Of a stretch of DNA of 64,000 nt, positions 1 through 11,937 are shown one piece after another. Below the pieces are notes generated by a model. It saw nothing but the letters and a program-made list of their open reading frames with translations. It had not been told where the DNA came from and searched no databases. Source of the stretch: Alitta virens (lineage: Eukaryota; Annelida; Polychaeta; Phyllodocida; Nereididae). The stretch is taken from assembly GCA_932294295.1 (NCBI GenBank), contig OW028580.1, positions 8,833,374 to 8,897,373 of the forward strand. The letters are read 5' to 3'. A program made the translations under genes and the position numbers. How positions within the stretch are numbered: the stretch's first letter is position 1; every line of letters starts with the position of its first letter.

Positions 1-123
1 TTGAGTTTGACAATTCTGAAATGTTCGATCATTGAGTTTGACTATTCTGATTTGGTCAAACATTTAGTATGACCATTCTGAGCTAATCAAACATTGAGTC
101 CAACCATTTTGGTTTGATTGAAA

Positions 124-247
124 ATTGAGTTTGACAATTCTGAAAAGTTTGATCATTGAGTTTGACTATTCTGATTTGGTCAAACATTTAGTATGACCAA
201 TCTGAGCTAATCAAACATTGAGTCCCACCATTTTGATTTTATTGAAC
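124..247 (+). repeat. Exemplar four-monomer cassette (124 bp, types a-b-c-d)
   Basis: This shows the second level of organisation. Type a (124-154) has TTGAGTTTGACAATTCTGA and a back half ending GATC. Type b (155-185) has GACTATTCTGATTTGGTCAA. Type c (186-216) begins ATTTAGTATGACC and ends CTAATCAAAC. Type d (217-247) begins ATTGAGTCC and has CCATTTTG in place of CATTCTGA. Type d closes each cassette like a punctuation mark, and the next cassette restarts with type a. The 124-bp cassette recurs throughout the window, and whole cassettes are also gained or lost between larger copies. Confidence 0.9.
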
Positions 248-371
248 ACTGAGTTTGACAATTCTGAAATGATCGATCATTGAGTTTGACTATTCTGAGT
301 TGATCAAACATTCAGTATGACCTTTCTGATCTAATCAAACATTGAGTCCAACCATTTTGGTTTGAATGAAA

Positions 372-526
372 ATTGAGTTTGACAATTCTGAAATGTTCGA
401 TCATTGAGTTTGACAATTCTGAGATGATCGATCATTGAGTCTGACTATTCTGAGTTCATCAGACATTCCGTTTGACCAATCTGAGTTAATCAAACATTCA
501 GTCCAACCATTTTGGTTTGATTGAAA
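372..526 (+). repeat. Exemplar five-monomer cassette (155 bp, types a-a'-b'-c'-d)
   Basis: Here a second a-like monomer is added. Order: a (372-402), a' (403-433, with the 12-bp palindrome ATGATCGATCAT), b' (434-464, begins ATTGAGTCTGAC), c' (465-495, begins ATTCCGTTTGACC) and d (496-526, begins ATTCAGTCC). The five-monomer form alternates irregularly with the 124-bp form along the array, so larger HOR units are strings of 124- and 155-bp cassettes. The a' palindrome gives this form two GATC sites around a central CpG. Confidence 0.88.
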
Positions 527-1440
527 ATTGAGTTTGACAATTCTGAAATGTTCGATCATTGAGTTTGACTATTCTGATTTGGTCAAACATTCAGTATGAC
601 CATTCTGAATTAATCAAACATTGAGTCCAACCATTTTGGTTTGAATGAAAATTGAGTTTGACAATTCTGAAATGTTCGATCATTGAGTTTGACAATTCTG
701 AAATGTTCGATCATTGAGTTTGACTATTCTGATTTGGTCAAACATTTAGTATGACCATTTTGAGCTAATCAAACATTGAGTCCAACCATTTTGGTTTGAA
801 TGAAAATTGAGTTTGACAATTCTGAAATGTTCGATCATTGTGTTTGATAATTCTGAGATGATCGATCATTGAGTCTGACTATTCTGAGTTCATCAAACAT
901 TCAGTATGACCATTCTGAGATAATCAAACATTGAGTCCAACCATTTTGGTTTGAATGAAAATTGAGTTTGACAATTCTGAAATGTTCGATCATTGAGTTT
1001 GACTATTCTGAGTTGATCAAACATTCAGTATGACCATTCTGAATTAATCAAACATTGAGTCCAACCATTTTGGTTTGAATGAAAATTGAGTTTGACAATT
1101 CTGAAATGTTCGATCATTGAGTTTGACAATTCTGAGATGATTGATCATTGACTCTGACTATTCTGAGTTGATCAGACATTCCGTTTGACCAATCTGAGTT
1201 AATCAAACATTCAGTAAAACCATTTTGGTTTGATTGAAAATTGAGTTTGACAATTCTGAAATGTTCGATCATTGAGTTTGACTATTCTGATTTGGTCAAA
1301 CATTCAGTATGATCATTCTGAATTAATCAAACATTGAGTCCAACCATTTTGGTTTGAATGAAAATTGAGTTTGACAATTCTGAAATGTTCGATCATTGAG
1401 TTTGACAATTCTGAAAAGTTCGATCATTGCGTTTGAGTAT

Positions 1441-4100
1441 TCTGATTTGGTCAAACATTTAGTATGACCATTCTGAGCTAATCAAACATTGAGTCCAACC
1501 ATTTTGGTTTGATTGAAAATTGAGTTTGACAATTCTGAAAAGTTCGATCATTGAGTTTGACTATTCTGATTTGGTCAAACATTTAGTATGACCAATCTGA
1601 GCTAATCAAACATTGAGTCCCACCATTTTGATTTTATTGAACACTGAGTTTGACAATTCTGAAATGATCGATCATTGAGTTTGACTATTCTGAGTTGATC
1701 AAACATTCAGTATGACCTTTCTGATCTAATCAAACATTGAGTCCAACCATTTTGGTTTGAATGAAAATTGAGTTTGACAATTCTGAAATGTTCGATCATT
1801 GAGTTTGACAATTCTGAGATGATCGATCATTGAGTCTGACTATTCTGAGTTCATCAGACATTCCGTTTGACCAATCTGAGTTAATCAAACATTCAGTCCA
1901 ACCATTTTGGTTTGATTGAAAATTGAGTTTGACAATTCTGAAATGTTCGATCATTGAGTTTGACTATTCTGATTTGGTCAAACATTTAGTATGACCATTC
2001 TGAGCTAATCAAACATTGAGTCCAACCATTTTGATTTGAATGTACACTGACTTTGACAATTCTGAAATGATCGATTATTGAGCTTGACAATTCTGAGATG
2101 ATCGATCATTGAGTTTGACTATTCTGAGTTGATCAAACATTCAGTATAACCATTCTGAGTTGATCAAACATTCTGTATGACCATTCTGAGTTAATCAAAC
2201 ATTGAGTCCCACCATTTTGGTTTGAATGAAAATTGAGTTTGACAATTCTGAAATGTTCGATCATAGAGTTTGACAAATCTGAGATGATCGATCATTGAGT
2301 CTGACTATTCTGAGTTGATCAAACATTCAGTATGACCATTCTGAATTAATCAAACATTGAGTCCAACCATTTTTGTTTGAATGAAAATTGAGTTTGACAA
2401 TTCTGAAATGTTCGATCATTGAGTTTGACTATTCTGAGTTGATCAAACATTCAGTATGACCATTCTGAATTAATCAAACATTGAGTCCAACCATTTTGGT
2501 TTGAATGAAAATTGAGTTTGACAATTCTGAAATGTTCGATCATTGAGTTTGACAATTCTGAGATGATCGATCATTGAGTCTGACTATTCTGAGTTGAGCA
2601 AACATTCAGTATGACCATTCTGAGATAATCATACATTGAGTCCAACCATTTTGGTTTGATTAAAAATTGAGTTTGACAATTCTGAAATGTTCGATCATTG
2701 AGTTTGACTATTCTGATTTGGTCAAACATTTAGTATGACCATTCTGAGCTAATCAAACATTGAGTCCCACCATTTTGATTTTATTGAACACTGAGTTTGA
2801 CAATTCTGAAATGATCGATCATTGAGTTTGACTATTCTGAGTTGATCAAACATTCAGTATGACCTTTCTGATCTAATCAAACATTGAGTCCAACCATTTT
2901 GGTTTGAATGAAAATTGAGTTTGACAATTCTGAAATGTTCGGTCATTGTGTTTGACAATTCTGAGATGATCGATCATTGAGTCTGACTATTCTGAGTTCA
3001 TCAAACATTCAGTATGACCATTCTGAGATGATAAAACATTGAGTCCAACCATTTTGGTTTGAATGAAAATTGAGTTTGACAATTCTGAAATGTTCGATCA
3101 TTGAGTTTGACAATTCTGAGATGATCGATCATTGAGTCTGACTATTCTGAGTTGATCAGACATTCCGTTTGACCAATCTGAGTTAATCAAACATTCAGTC
3201 CAACCATTTTGGTTTGATTGAAAATTGAGTTTGTCAATTCTGAAATGTTCGATCATTGAGTTTGACTATTCTGATTTGGTCAAACATTCAGTATGACCAT
3301 TCTGAATTAATCAAACATTGAGTCCAACCATTTTGGTTTGAATGAAAATTGAGTTTGACAATTCTGAAATGTTCGATCATTGAGTTTGACAATTCTGAGA
3401 TGATCGATCATTGAGTCTGACTATTCTGAGTTCATCAAACATTCAGTATGACCATTCTGAGATAATCAAACATTGAGTCCAACGATTTTGGTTTGAATTA
3501 AAATTGAGTTTGACAATTCTGAAATGTTCGATCATTGAGTTTGACTATTCTGAGTTGATCAAACATTCAGTATGACCATTCTGAATTAATCAAACATTGA
3601 GTCCAACCATTTTGGTTTGAATGAAAATTGAGTTTGACAATTCTGAAATGTTCGATCATTGAGTTTGACAATTCTGAGATGATTGATCATTGACTCTGAC
3701 TATTCTGAGTTCATCAGACATTCCGTTTGACCAATCTGAGTTAATCAAACATTGAGTCCAACCATTTTGGTTTGATTGAAAATTGAGTTTGACAATTCTG
3801 AAATGTTCGATCATTGAGTTTGACTATTCTGAGTTGATCAAACATTCAGTATGACCATTCTGAATTAATCAAACATTGAGTCCAACCATTTTGGTTTGAA
3901 TGAAAATTGAGTTTGACAATTCTGAAATGTTCGATCATTGAGTTTGACAATTCTGAGATGATCGATCATTGAGTCTGACTATTCTGAGTTGAGCAAACAT
4001 TCAGTATGACCATTCTGAGATAATCATACATTGAGTCCAACCATTTTGGTTTGATTAAAAATTGAGTTTGACAATTCTGAAATGTTCGATCATTGAGTTT
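1441..4100 (+). repeat. 2,666-bp satellite HOR, first copy
   Basis: This stretch (86 monomers) recurs at 4101 onward at an offset of exactly 2,666. Markers: the AGCTTGAC variant at 2081 and 4747, the GGTCATTGTG variant at 2941 and 5607, and the ACACTGAG monomer start at 1641 and 4307. It contains one 1,860-bp unit (about 1.95-3.81 kb) plus about 806 bp (26 monomers) of cassettes that are lacking between later units. The left edge is set where the rare ATTGCG monomer at 1430 stops matching 4096. Confidence 0.82.
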
Positions 4101-6476
4101 GACTATTCTGATTTGGTCAAACATTTAGTATGACCATTCTGAGCTAATCAAACATTGAGTCCAACCATTTTGGTTTGATTGAAAATTGAGTTTGACAATT
4201 CTGAAAAGTTCGATCATTGAGTTTGACTATTCTGATTTGGTCAAACATTTAGTATGACCATTCTGAGCTAATCAAACATTGAGTCCCACCATTTTGATTT
4301 TATTGAACACTGAGTTTGACAATTCTGAAATGATCGATCATTGAGTTTGACTATTCTGAGTTGATCAAACATTCAGTATGACCTTTCTGATCTAATCAAA
4401 CATTGAGTCCAACCATTTTGGTTTGAATGAAAATTGAGTTTGACAATTCTGAAATGTTCGATCATTGAGTTTGACAATTCTGAGATGATCGATCATTGAG
4501 TCTGACTATTCTGAGTTCATCAGACATTCCGTTTGACCAATCTGAGTTAATCAAACATTCAGTCCAACCATTTTGGTTTGATTGAAAATTGAGTTTGACA
4601 ATTCTGAAATGTTCGATCATTGAGTTTGACTATTCTGATTTGGTCAAACATTTAGTATGACCATTCTGAGCTAATCAAACATTGAGTCCAACCATTTTGA
4701 TTTGAATGTACACTGACTTTGACAATTCTGAAATGATCGATTATTGAGCTTGACAATTCTGAGATGATCGATCATTGAGTTTGACTATTCTGAGTTGATC
4801 AAACATTCAGTATAACCATTCTGAGTTGATCAAACATTCTGTATGACCATTCTGAGTTAATCAAACATTGAGTCCCACCATTTTGGTTGGAATGAAAATT
4901 GAGTTTGACAATTCTGAAATGTTCGATCATAGAGTTTGACAAATCTGAGATGATCGATCATTGAGTCTGACTATTCTGAGTTGATCAAACATTCAGTATG
5001 ACCATTCTGAATTAATCAAACATTGAGTCCAACCATTTTTGTTTGAATGAAAATTGAGTTTGACAATTCTGAAATGTTCGATCATTGAGTTTGACTATTC
5101 TGAGTTGATCAAACATTCAGTATGACCATTCTGAATTAATCAAACATTGAGTCCAACCATTTTGGTTTGAATGAAAATTGAGTTTGACAATTCTGAAATG
5201 TTCGATCATTGAGTTTGACAATTCTGAGATGATCGATCATTGAGTCTGACTATTCTGAGTTGAGCAAACATTCAGTATGACCATTCTGAGATAATCATAC
5301 ATTGAGTCCAACCATTTTGGTTTGATTAAAAATTGAGTTTGACAATTCTGAAATGTTCGATCATTGAGTTTGACTATTCTGATTTGGTCAAACATTTAGT
5401 ATGACCATTCTGAGCTAATCAAACATTGAGTCCCACCATTTTGATTTTATTGAACACTGAGTTTGACAATTCTGAAATGATCGATCATTGAGTTTGACTA
5501 TTCTGAGTTGATCAAACATTCAGTATGACCTTTCTGATCTAATCAAACATTGAGTCCAACCATTTTGGTTTGAATGAAAATTGAGTTTGACAATTCTGAA
5601 ATGTTCGGTCATTGTGTTTGACAATTCTGAGATGATCGATCATTGAGTCTGACTATTCTGAGTTCATCAAACATTCAGTATGACCATTCTGAGATGATAA
5701 AACATTGAGTCCAACCATTTTGGTTTGAATGAAAATTGAGTTTGACAATTCTGAAATGTTCGATCATTGAGTTTGACAATTCTGAGATGATCGATCATTG
5801 AGTCTGACTATTCTGAGTTGATCAGACATTCCGTTTGACCAATCTGAGTTAATCAAACATTCAGTCCAACCATTTTGGTTTGATTGAAAATTGAGTTTGT
5901 CAATTCTGAAATGTTCGATCATTGAGTTTGACTATTCTGATTTGGTCAAACATTCAGTATGACCATTCTGAATTAATCAAACATTGAGTCCAACCATTTT
6001 GGTTTGAATGAAAATTGAGTTTGACAATTCTGAAATGTTCGATCATTGAGTTTGACAATTCTGAGATGATCGATCATTGAGTCTGACTATTCTGAGTTCA
6101 TCAAACATTCAGTATGACCATTCTGAGATAATCAAACATTGAGTCCAACGATTTTGGTTTGAATTAAAATTGAGTTTGACAATTCTGAAATGTTCGATCA
6201 TTGAGTTTGACTATTCTGAGTTGATCAAACATTCAGTATGACCATTCTGAATTAATCAAACATTGAGTCCAACCATTTTGGTTTGAATGAAAATTGAGTT
6301 TGACAATTCTGAAATGTTCGATCATTGAGTTTGACAATTCTGAGATGATTGATCATTGACTCTGACTATTCTGAGTTCATCAGACAATCCGTTTGACCAA
6401 TCTGAGTTAATCAAATATTCAGTCCAACCATTTTGGTTTGATTGAAAATTGAGTTTGACAATTCTGAAATGTTCGA
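4101..6476 (+). repeat. 2,666-bp satellite HOR, second copy (truncated)
   Basis: Aligns to 1435-3810 at offset 2,666. At about 6477 it stops matching: the first copy continues with a GAGTTGATCAAAC back half, while here the sequence switches to TTTGGTCAAAC and enters the next 1,860-bp unit. The final ~806 bp of the 2,666-bp unit is therefore absent from this copy. Its last 1,860 bp serves as the first member of the 1,860-bp HOR run. Confidence 0.78.
4617..6476 (+). repeat. 1,860-bp HOR (60 monomers), copy 1
   Basis: Sixty 31-bp monomers. Because 1,860 is a multiple of 60, copies align line by line in the numbered sequence: the rows at 4681, 6541 and 8401 read alike base for base. The AGCTTGAC marker is at 4747, 6607 and 8467. 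Private differences are few, for example GGTTGG at 4884-4889 where copy 2 has GGTTTG, and CAGACAATCC at 6381-6390 where copy 3 has CAGACATTCC. Such low divergence points to recent tandem duplication. Confidence 0.9.
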
Positions 6477-8336
6477 TCATTGAGTTTGACTATTCTGATT
6501 TGGTCAAACATTTAGTATGACCATTCTGAGCTAATCAAACATTGAGTCCAACCATTTTGATTTGAATGTACACTGACTTTGACAATTCTGAAATGATCGA
6601 TTATTGAGCTTGACAATTCTGAGATGATCGATCATTGAGTTTGACTATTCTGAGTTGATCAAACATTCAGTATAACCATTCTGAGTTGATCAAACATTCT
6701 GTATGACCATTCTGAGTTAATCAAACATTGAGTCCCACCATTTTGGTTTGAATGAAAATTGAGTTTGACAATTCTGAAATGTTCGATCATAGAGTTTGAC
6801 AAATCTGAGAAGATCGATCATTGAGTCTGACTATTCTGAGTTGATCAAACATTCAGTATGACCATTCTGAATTAATCAAACATTGAGTCCAACCATTTTT
6901 GTTTGAATGAAAATTGAGTTTGACAATTCTGAAATGTTCGATCATTGAGTTTGACTATTCTGAGTTGATCAAACATTCAGTATGACCATTCTGAATTAAT
7001 CAAACATTGAGTCCAACCATTTTGGTTTGAATGAAAATTGAGTTTGACAATTCTGAAATGTTCGATCATTGAGTTTGACAATTCTGAGATGATCGATCAT
7101 TGAGTCTGACTATTCTGAGTTGAGCAAACATTCAGTATGACCATTCTGAGATAATCATACATTGAGTCCCACCATTTTGGTTTGATTAAAAATTGAGTTT
7201 GACAATTCTGAAATGTTCGATCATTGAGTTTGACTATTCTGATTTGGTCAAACATTTAGTATGACCATTCTGAGCTAATCAAACATTGAGTCCCACCATT
7301 TTGATTTTATTGAACACTGAGTTTGACAATTCTGAAATGATCGATCATTGAGTTTGACTATTCTGAGTTGATCAAACATTCAGTATGACCTTTCTGATCT
7401 AATCAAACATTGAGTCCAACCATTTTGGTTTGAATGAAAATTGAGTTTGACAATTCTGAAATGTTCGGTCATTGTGTTTGACAATTCTGAGATGATCGAT
7501 CATTGAGTCTGACTATTCTGAGTTCATCAAACATTCAGTATGACCATTCTGAGATGATAAAACATTGAGTCCAACCATTTTGGTTTGAATGAAAATTGAG
7601 TTTGACAATTCTGAAATGTTCGATCATTGAGTTTGACAATTCTGAGATGATCGATCATTGAGTCTGACTATTCTGAGTTGATCAGACATTCCGTTTGACC
7701 AATCTGAGTTAATCAAACATTCAGTCCAACCATTTTGGTTTGATTGAAAATTGAGTTCGACAATTCTGAAATGTTCGATCATTGAGTTTGACTATTCTGA
7801 TTTGGTCAAACATTCAGTATGACCATTCTGAATTAATCAAACATTGAGTCCAACCATTTTGGTTTGAATGAAAATTGAGTTTGACAATTCTGAAATGTTC
7901 GATCATTGAGTTTGACAATTCTGAGATGATCGATCATTGAGTCTGACTATTCTGAGTTCATCAAACATTCAGTATGACCATTCTGAGATAATCAAACATT
8001 GAGTCCAACGATTTTGGTTTGAATGAAAATTGAGTTTGACAATTCTGAAATGTTCGATCATTGAGTTTGACTATTCTGAGTTGATCAAACATTCAGTATG
8101 ACCATTCTGAATTAATCAAACATTGAGTCCAACCATTTTGGTTTGAATGAAAATTGAGTTTGACAATTCTGAAATGTTCGATCATTGAGTTTGACAATTC
8201 TGAGATGATTGATCATTGACTCTGACTATTCTGAGTTCATCAGACATTCCGTTTGACCAATCTGAGTTAATCAAACATTCAGTCCAACCATTTTGGTTTG
8301 ATTGAAAATTGAGTTTGACAATTCTGAAATGTTCGA
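6477..8336 (+). repeat. 1,860-bp HOR (60 monomers), copy 2
   Basis: Same monomer order as copy 1 at offset +1,860, with GGTCATTGTG at 7467 against 5607. Private variants include GAGAAGATC (about 6807) for GAGATGATC, and GAGTTCGAC (about 7753) for GAGTTTGTC of copy 1. It joins copies 1 and 3 without a spacer. Confidence 0.9.
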
Positions 8337-9149
8337 TCATTGAGTTTGACTATTCTGATTTGGTCAAACATTTAGTATGACCATTCTGAGCTAATCAAAC
8401 ATTGAGTCCAACCATTTTGATTTGAATGTACACTGACTTTGACAATTCTGAAATGATCGATTATTGAGCTTGACAATTCTGAGATGATCGATCATTGAGT
8501 TTGACTATTCTGAGTTGATCAAACATTCAGTATAACCATTCTGAGTTGATCAAACATTCTGTATGACCATTCTGAGTTAATCAAACATTGAGTCCCACCA
8601 TTTTGGTTTGAATGAAAATTGAGTTTGACAATTCTGAAATGTTCGATCATAAAGTTTGACAAATCTGAGATGATCGATCATTGAGTCTGACTATTCTGAG
8701 TTGATCAAACATTCAGTATGACCATTCTGAATTAATCAAACATTGAGTCCAACCATTTTTGTTTGAATGAAAATTGAGTTTGACAATTCTGAAATGTTCG
8801 ATCATTGAGTTTGACTATTCTGAGTTGATCAAACATTCAGTATGACCATTCTGAATTAATCAAACATTGAGTCCAACCATTTTGGTTTGAATGAAAATTG
8901 AGTTTGACAATTCTGAAATGTTTGATCATTGAGTTTGACAATTCTGAGATGATCGATCATTGAGTCTGACTATTCTGAGTTGAGCAAACATTCAGTATGA
9001 CCATTCTGAGATAATCATACATTGAGTCCAACCATTTTGGTTTGATTAAAAATTGAGTTTGACAATTCTGAAATGTTCGATCATTGAGTTTGACTATTCT
9101 GATTTGGTCAAACATTTAGTATGACCATTCTGAGCTAATCAAACATTGA

Positions 9150-9273
9150 GTCCAACCATTTTGGTTTGATTGAAAATTGAGTTTGACAATTCTGAAAAGT
9201 TCGATCATTGAGTTTGACTATTCTGATTTGGTCAAACATTTAGTATGACCATTCTGAGCTAATCAAACATTGA
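9150..9273 (+). repeat. Extra 124-bp cassette (presence/absence between HOR copies)
   Basis: Copy 3 of the 1,860-bp unit has a d-type monomer CCAACCATTTTGG followed by an a-type with GAAAAGTTCGATC here, whereas copies 1 and 2 go straight to the CCCACCATTTTGATTTTATT form (for example 5431, 7291). The same extra cassette is seen near 4.17-4.29 kb, 16.69-16.81 kb and 33.24-33.36 kb. Its exact ends cannot be fixed because the neighbouring cassettes are similar. Confidence 0.75.
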
Positions 9274-9671
9274 GTCCCACCATTTTGATTTTATTGAACA
9301 CTGAGTTTGACAATTCTGAAATGATCGATCATTGAGTTTGACTATTCTGAGTTGATCAAACATTCAGTATGACCTTTCTGATCTAATCAAACATTGAGTC
9401 CAACCATTTTGGTTTGAATGAAAATTGAGTTTGACAATTCTGAAATGTTCGGTCATTGTGTTTGACAATTCTGAGATGATCGATCATTGAGTCTGACTAT
9501 TCTGAGTTCATCAAACATTCAGTATGACCATTCTGAGATGATAAAACATTGAGTCCAACCATTTTGGTTTGAATGAAAATTGAGTTTGACAATTCTGAAA
9601 TGTTCGATCATTGAGTTTGACAATTCTGAGATGATCGATCATTGAGTCTGACTATTCTGAGTTGATCAGAC

Positions 9672-9701
9672 TACCGTTTGACCAATCTGAGTTAATCAAA
9701 C
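9672..9701 (+). repeat. 30-bp variant monomer, unique
   Basis: Reads TACCGTTTGACC where sister copies have ATTCCGTTTGACC, one base shorter. I saw it only here, so it arose after the 1,860-bp and 7.5-kb duplications copied this neighbourhood. It accounts for the change of offset from 7,540 to 7,541. Confidence 0.85.
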
Positions 9702-11685
9702 ATTCAGTCCAACCATTTTGGTTTGATTGAAAATTGAGTTTGACAATTCTGAAATGTTCGATCATTGAGTTTGACTATTCTGATTTGGTCAAACATTCAG
9801 TATGACCATTCTGAATTAATCAAACATTGAGTCCAACCATTTTGGTTTGAATGAAAATTGAGTTTGACAATTCTGAAATGTTCGATCATTGAGTTTGACA
9901 ATTCTGAGATGATCGATCATCGAGTCTGACTATTCTGAGTTCATCAAACATTCAGTATGACCATTCTGAGATAATCAAACATTGAGTCCAACGATTTTGG
10001 TTTGAATGAAAATTGAGTTTGACAATTCTGAAATGTTCGATCATTGAGTTTGACTATTCTGAGTTGATCAAACATTCAGTATGACCATTCTGAATTAATC
10101 AAACATTGAGTCCAACCATTTTGGTTTGAATGAAAATTGAGTTTGACAATTCTGAAATGTTCGATCATTGAGTTTGACAATTCTGAGATGATTGATCATT
10201 GACTCTGACTATTCTGAGCTGATCAGACATTCTGTTTGACCAATCTGAGTTAATCAAACATTCAGTCCAACCATTTTGGTTTGATTGAAAATTGAGTTTG
10301 ACAATTCTGAAATGTTCGATCATTGAGTTTGACTATTCTGATTTGGTCAAACATTCAGTATGATCATTCTGAATTAATCAAACATTGAGTCCAACCATTT
10401 TGGTTTGAATGAAAATTGAGTTTGACAATTCTGAAATGTTCGATCATTGAGTTTGACAATTCTGAAAAGTTTGATCATTGAGTTTGAGTATTCTGATTTG
10501 GTCTAACATTTAGTATGACCATTCTGAGCTAATCAAACATTGAGTCCAACCATTTTGGTTTGAATGAAAATTGAGTTTGACAATTCTGAAATGTTCGAAC
10601 ATTGAGTTTGACTAGTCTGAGTTGATCAAACATTCAGTATGACCATTCTGAATTAATCAAACATTGAGTCCAACCATTTTGGTTAGATTGAAAATTGAGT
10701 TTGACAATTCTGAAATGTTCGATCATTGAGTTTGACTATTCTGAGTTGATCAAACATTCAGTATGACCATTCTGAGCTAATCAAACATTGAGTCCCACCA
10801 TTTTGATTTTATTGAACACTGAGTTTGAAAATTCTGAAATGTTCGATCATTGAGTTTGACTATTCTGAGTTGATCAAACATTCAGTATGACCATTCTGAA
10901 TTAATCAAACATTGAGTCCAACCATTTTGGTTTGAATGAAAATTGAGTTTGACAATTCTGAAATGTCCGATCATTGAGTTTGACAATTCTGAGATGATCG
11001 ATCATTGAGTCTGACTATTCTGAGTTGATCAAACATTCAGTATGACCATTCTGAGATAATCATACATTGAGTCCAACCATTTTGGTTTGATTAAAAATTG
11101 AGTTTGACAATTCTGAAATGCTCGATCATTGAGTTTGACCATTCTGAGCTAATCAAACATTGAGTCCAACCATTTTGGTTTGATTGAAAATTGAGTTTGA
11201 CAATTCTGAAAAGTTCGATCAATGAGTTTGACTATTCTGATTTGGTCAAACATTTAGTATGACCATTCTGAGCTAATCAAACATTGAGTCCAACCATTTT
11301 GATTTGAATGTACACTGACTTTGACAATTCTGAAATGATCGATTATTGAGTTTGACAATTCTGAGATGATCGATCATTGAGTTTGACTATTCTGAGTTGA
11401 TCAAACATTCAGTATAACCATTCTGAGCTGATCAAACATTCTGTATGACCATTCTGAGTTAATCAAACATTGAGTCCCACCATTTTGGTTTCAAAGAAAA
11501 TTGAGTTTGACAATTCTGAAATGTTCGATCATAGAGTTTGACAAATCTGAGATGATCGATCATTGAGTCTGACTATTCTGAGTTGATCAAACATTCAGTA
11601 TGACCATTTTGAATTAATCAAACATTGAGTCCAACCATTTTGGTTTGAATGAAAATTGAGTTTGACAATTCTGAAATGTTCGATC

Positions 11686-11840
11686 ATTGAGTTTGACTAT
11701 TCTGAGATGATCGATCATTGAGTCTGACTATTCTGAGTTGATCAAACATTCAGTATGACCATTCTGAATTAATCAAACATTGAGTCCAACCATTTTGGTT
11801 TGAATGAAAATTGAGTTTGACAATTCTGAAATGTTCGATC
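11686..11840 (+). repeat. Extra 155-bp five-monomer cassette
   Basis: It starts with a hybrid monomer whose front is type b (GACTATTCTGA) and whose back is type a' (GATGATCGATC), then runs b', c', d, a. Without it the sequence reads directly into GAGTTGATCAAACATTCAG, as at 13.7 kb and 19.2 kb. Its copy in the second 10,339-bp segment is at 22025-22179 (offset 10,339). Gain here or loss elsewhere cannot be decided without an outgroup copy. Confidence 0.78.
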
Positions 11841-11902
11841 ATTGAGTTTGACTATTCTGAGTTGATCAAACATTCAGTATGACCATTCTGAATTAATCAA
11901 AC

Positions 11903-11937
11903 ATTGAGGCCAACCATTCTGACCTGAATAATCGATC
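11903..11937 (+). repeat. 35-bp variant monomer, GAGGCC class (nine copies)
   Basis: Begins ATTGAGGCCAACC and ends CCTGAATAATCGATC, four bases longer than normal. The other copies are 13767-13801, 19289-19323, 22242-22276, 24106-24140, 25846-25880, 28578-28612, 30318-30352 and 35840-35874. Each is followed by a TTTGAAAATTCTGAG monomer. These +4 units shift the 31-bp register and serve as markers for tracing duplications. Confidence 0.9.

Larger units (their letters stand above)
1..1440 (+). repeat. Leading satellite block, near-copy of 13927-15366
   Basis: A run of 124- and 155-bp cassettes with no clean period of its own inside the window. It matches 13927-15366 at a constant offset of 13,926 bp (449 monomers + 7). 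A rare variant, ATTGCGTTTGAGTATTCTG, has its C at 1430 and at 15356, confirming the alignment. The match continues past this block: beyond about 2.76 kb the offset becomes 14,050 because the second copy carries one extra 124-bp cassette. The first ~530 bp also match 12063 onward (offset 12,062). The left edge is cut by the window. Confidence 0.85.
8337..10319 (+). repeat. 1,860-bp HOR, copy 3, with +124 cassette and a 1-bp deletion
   Basis: Matches copy 2 at offset +1,860 up to about 9.15 kb and +1,984 after it, because one extra four-monomer cassette is present. A 30-bp monomer at 9672-9701 (TACCG in place of ATTCCG) removes one base. Private changes include CATAAAGTTTGAC at about 8649 for CATAGAG. 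The right edge is approximate: beyond about 10.3 kb the cassette order changes. The 8.3-12.0 kb stretch also matches 15.8-19.35 kb at offsets of 7,540, 7,541 and 7,386 bp, the steps being explained by the 1-bp deletion and a 155-bp cassette. Confidence 0.82.

Noticed and set aside
372..402. CENP-B box
   Set aside because: TTCG followed by bases of the a-type monomer was compared with the known CENP-B box pattern; the required downstream A and CGGG are absent.
403..433. GATC-rich stretches as a bacterial replication origin or Dam-regulated site
   Set aside because: GATC is simply part of most monomers; there are no DnaA-box-like clusters, genes or any other bacterial features.
2148..2160. TATA-like string in AGTATAACC monomers as a promoter
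   Set aside because: It is a single-base variant of the c-type AGTATGACC, repeated with the satellite, and is not linked to any reading frame or other promoter element.
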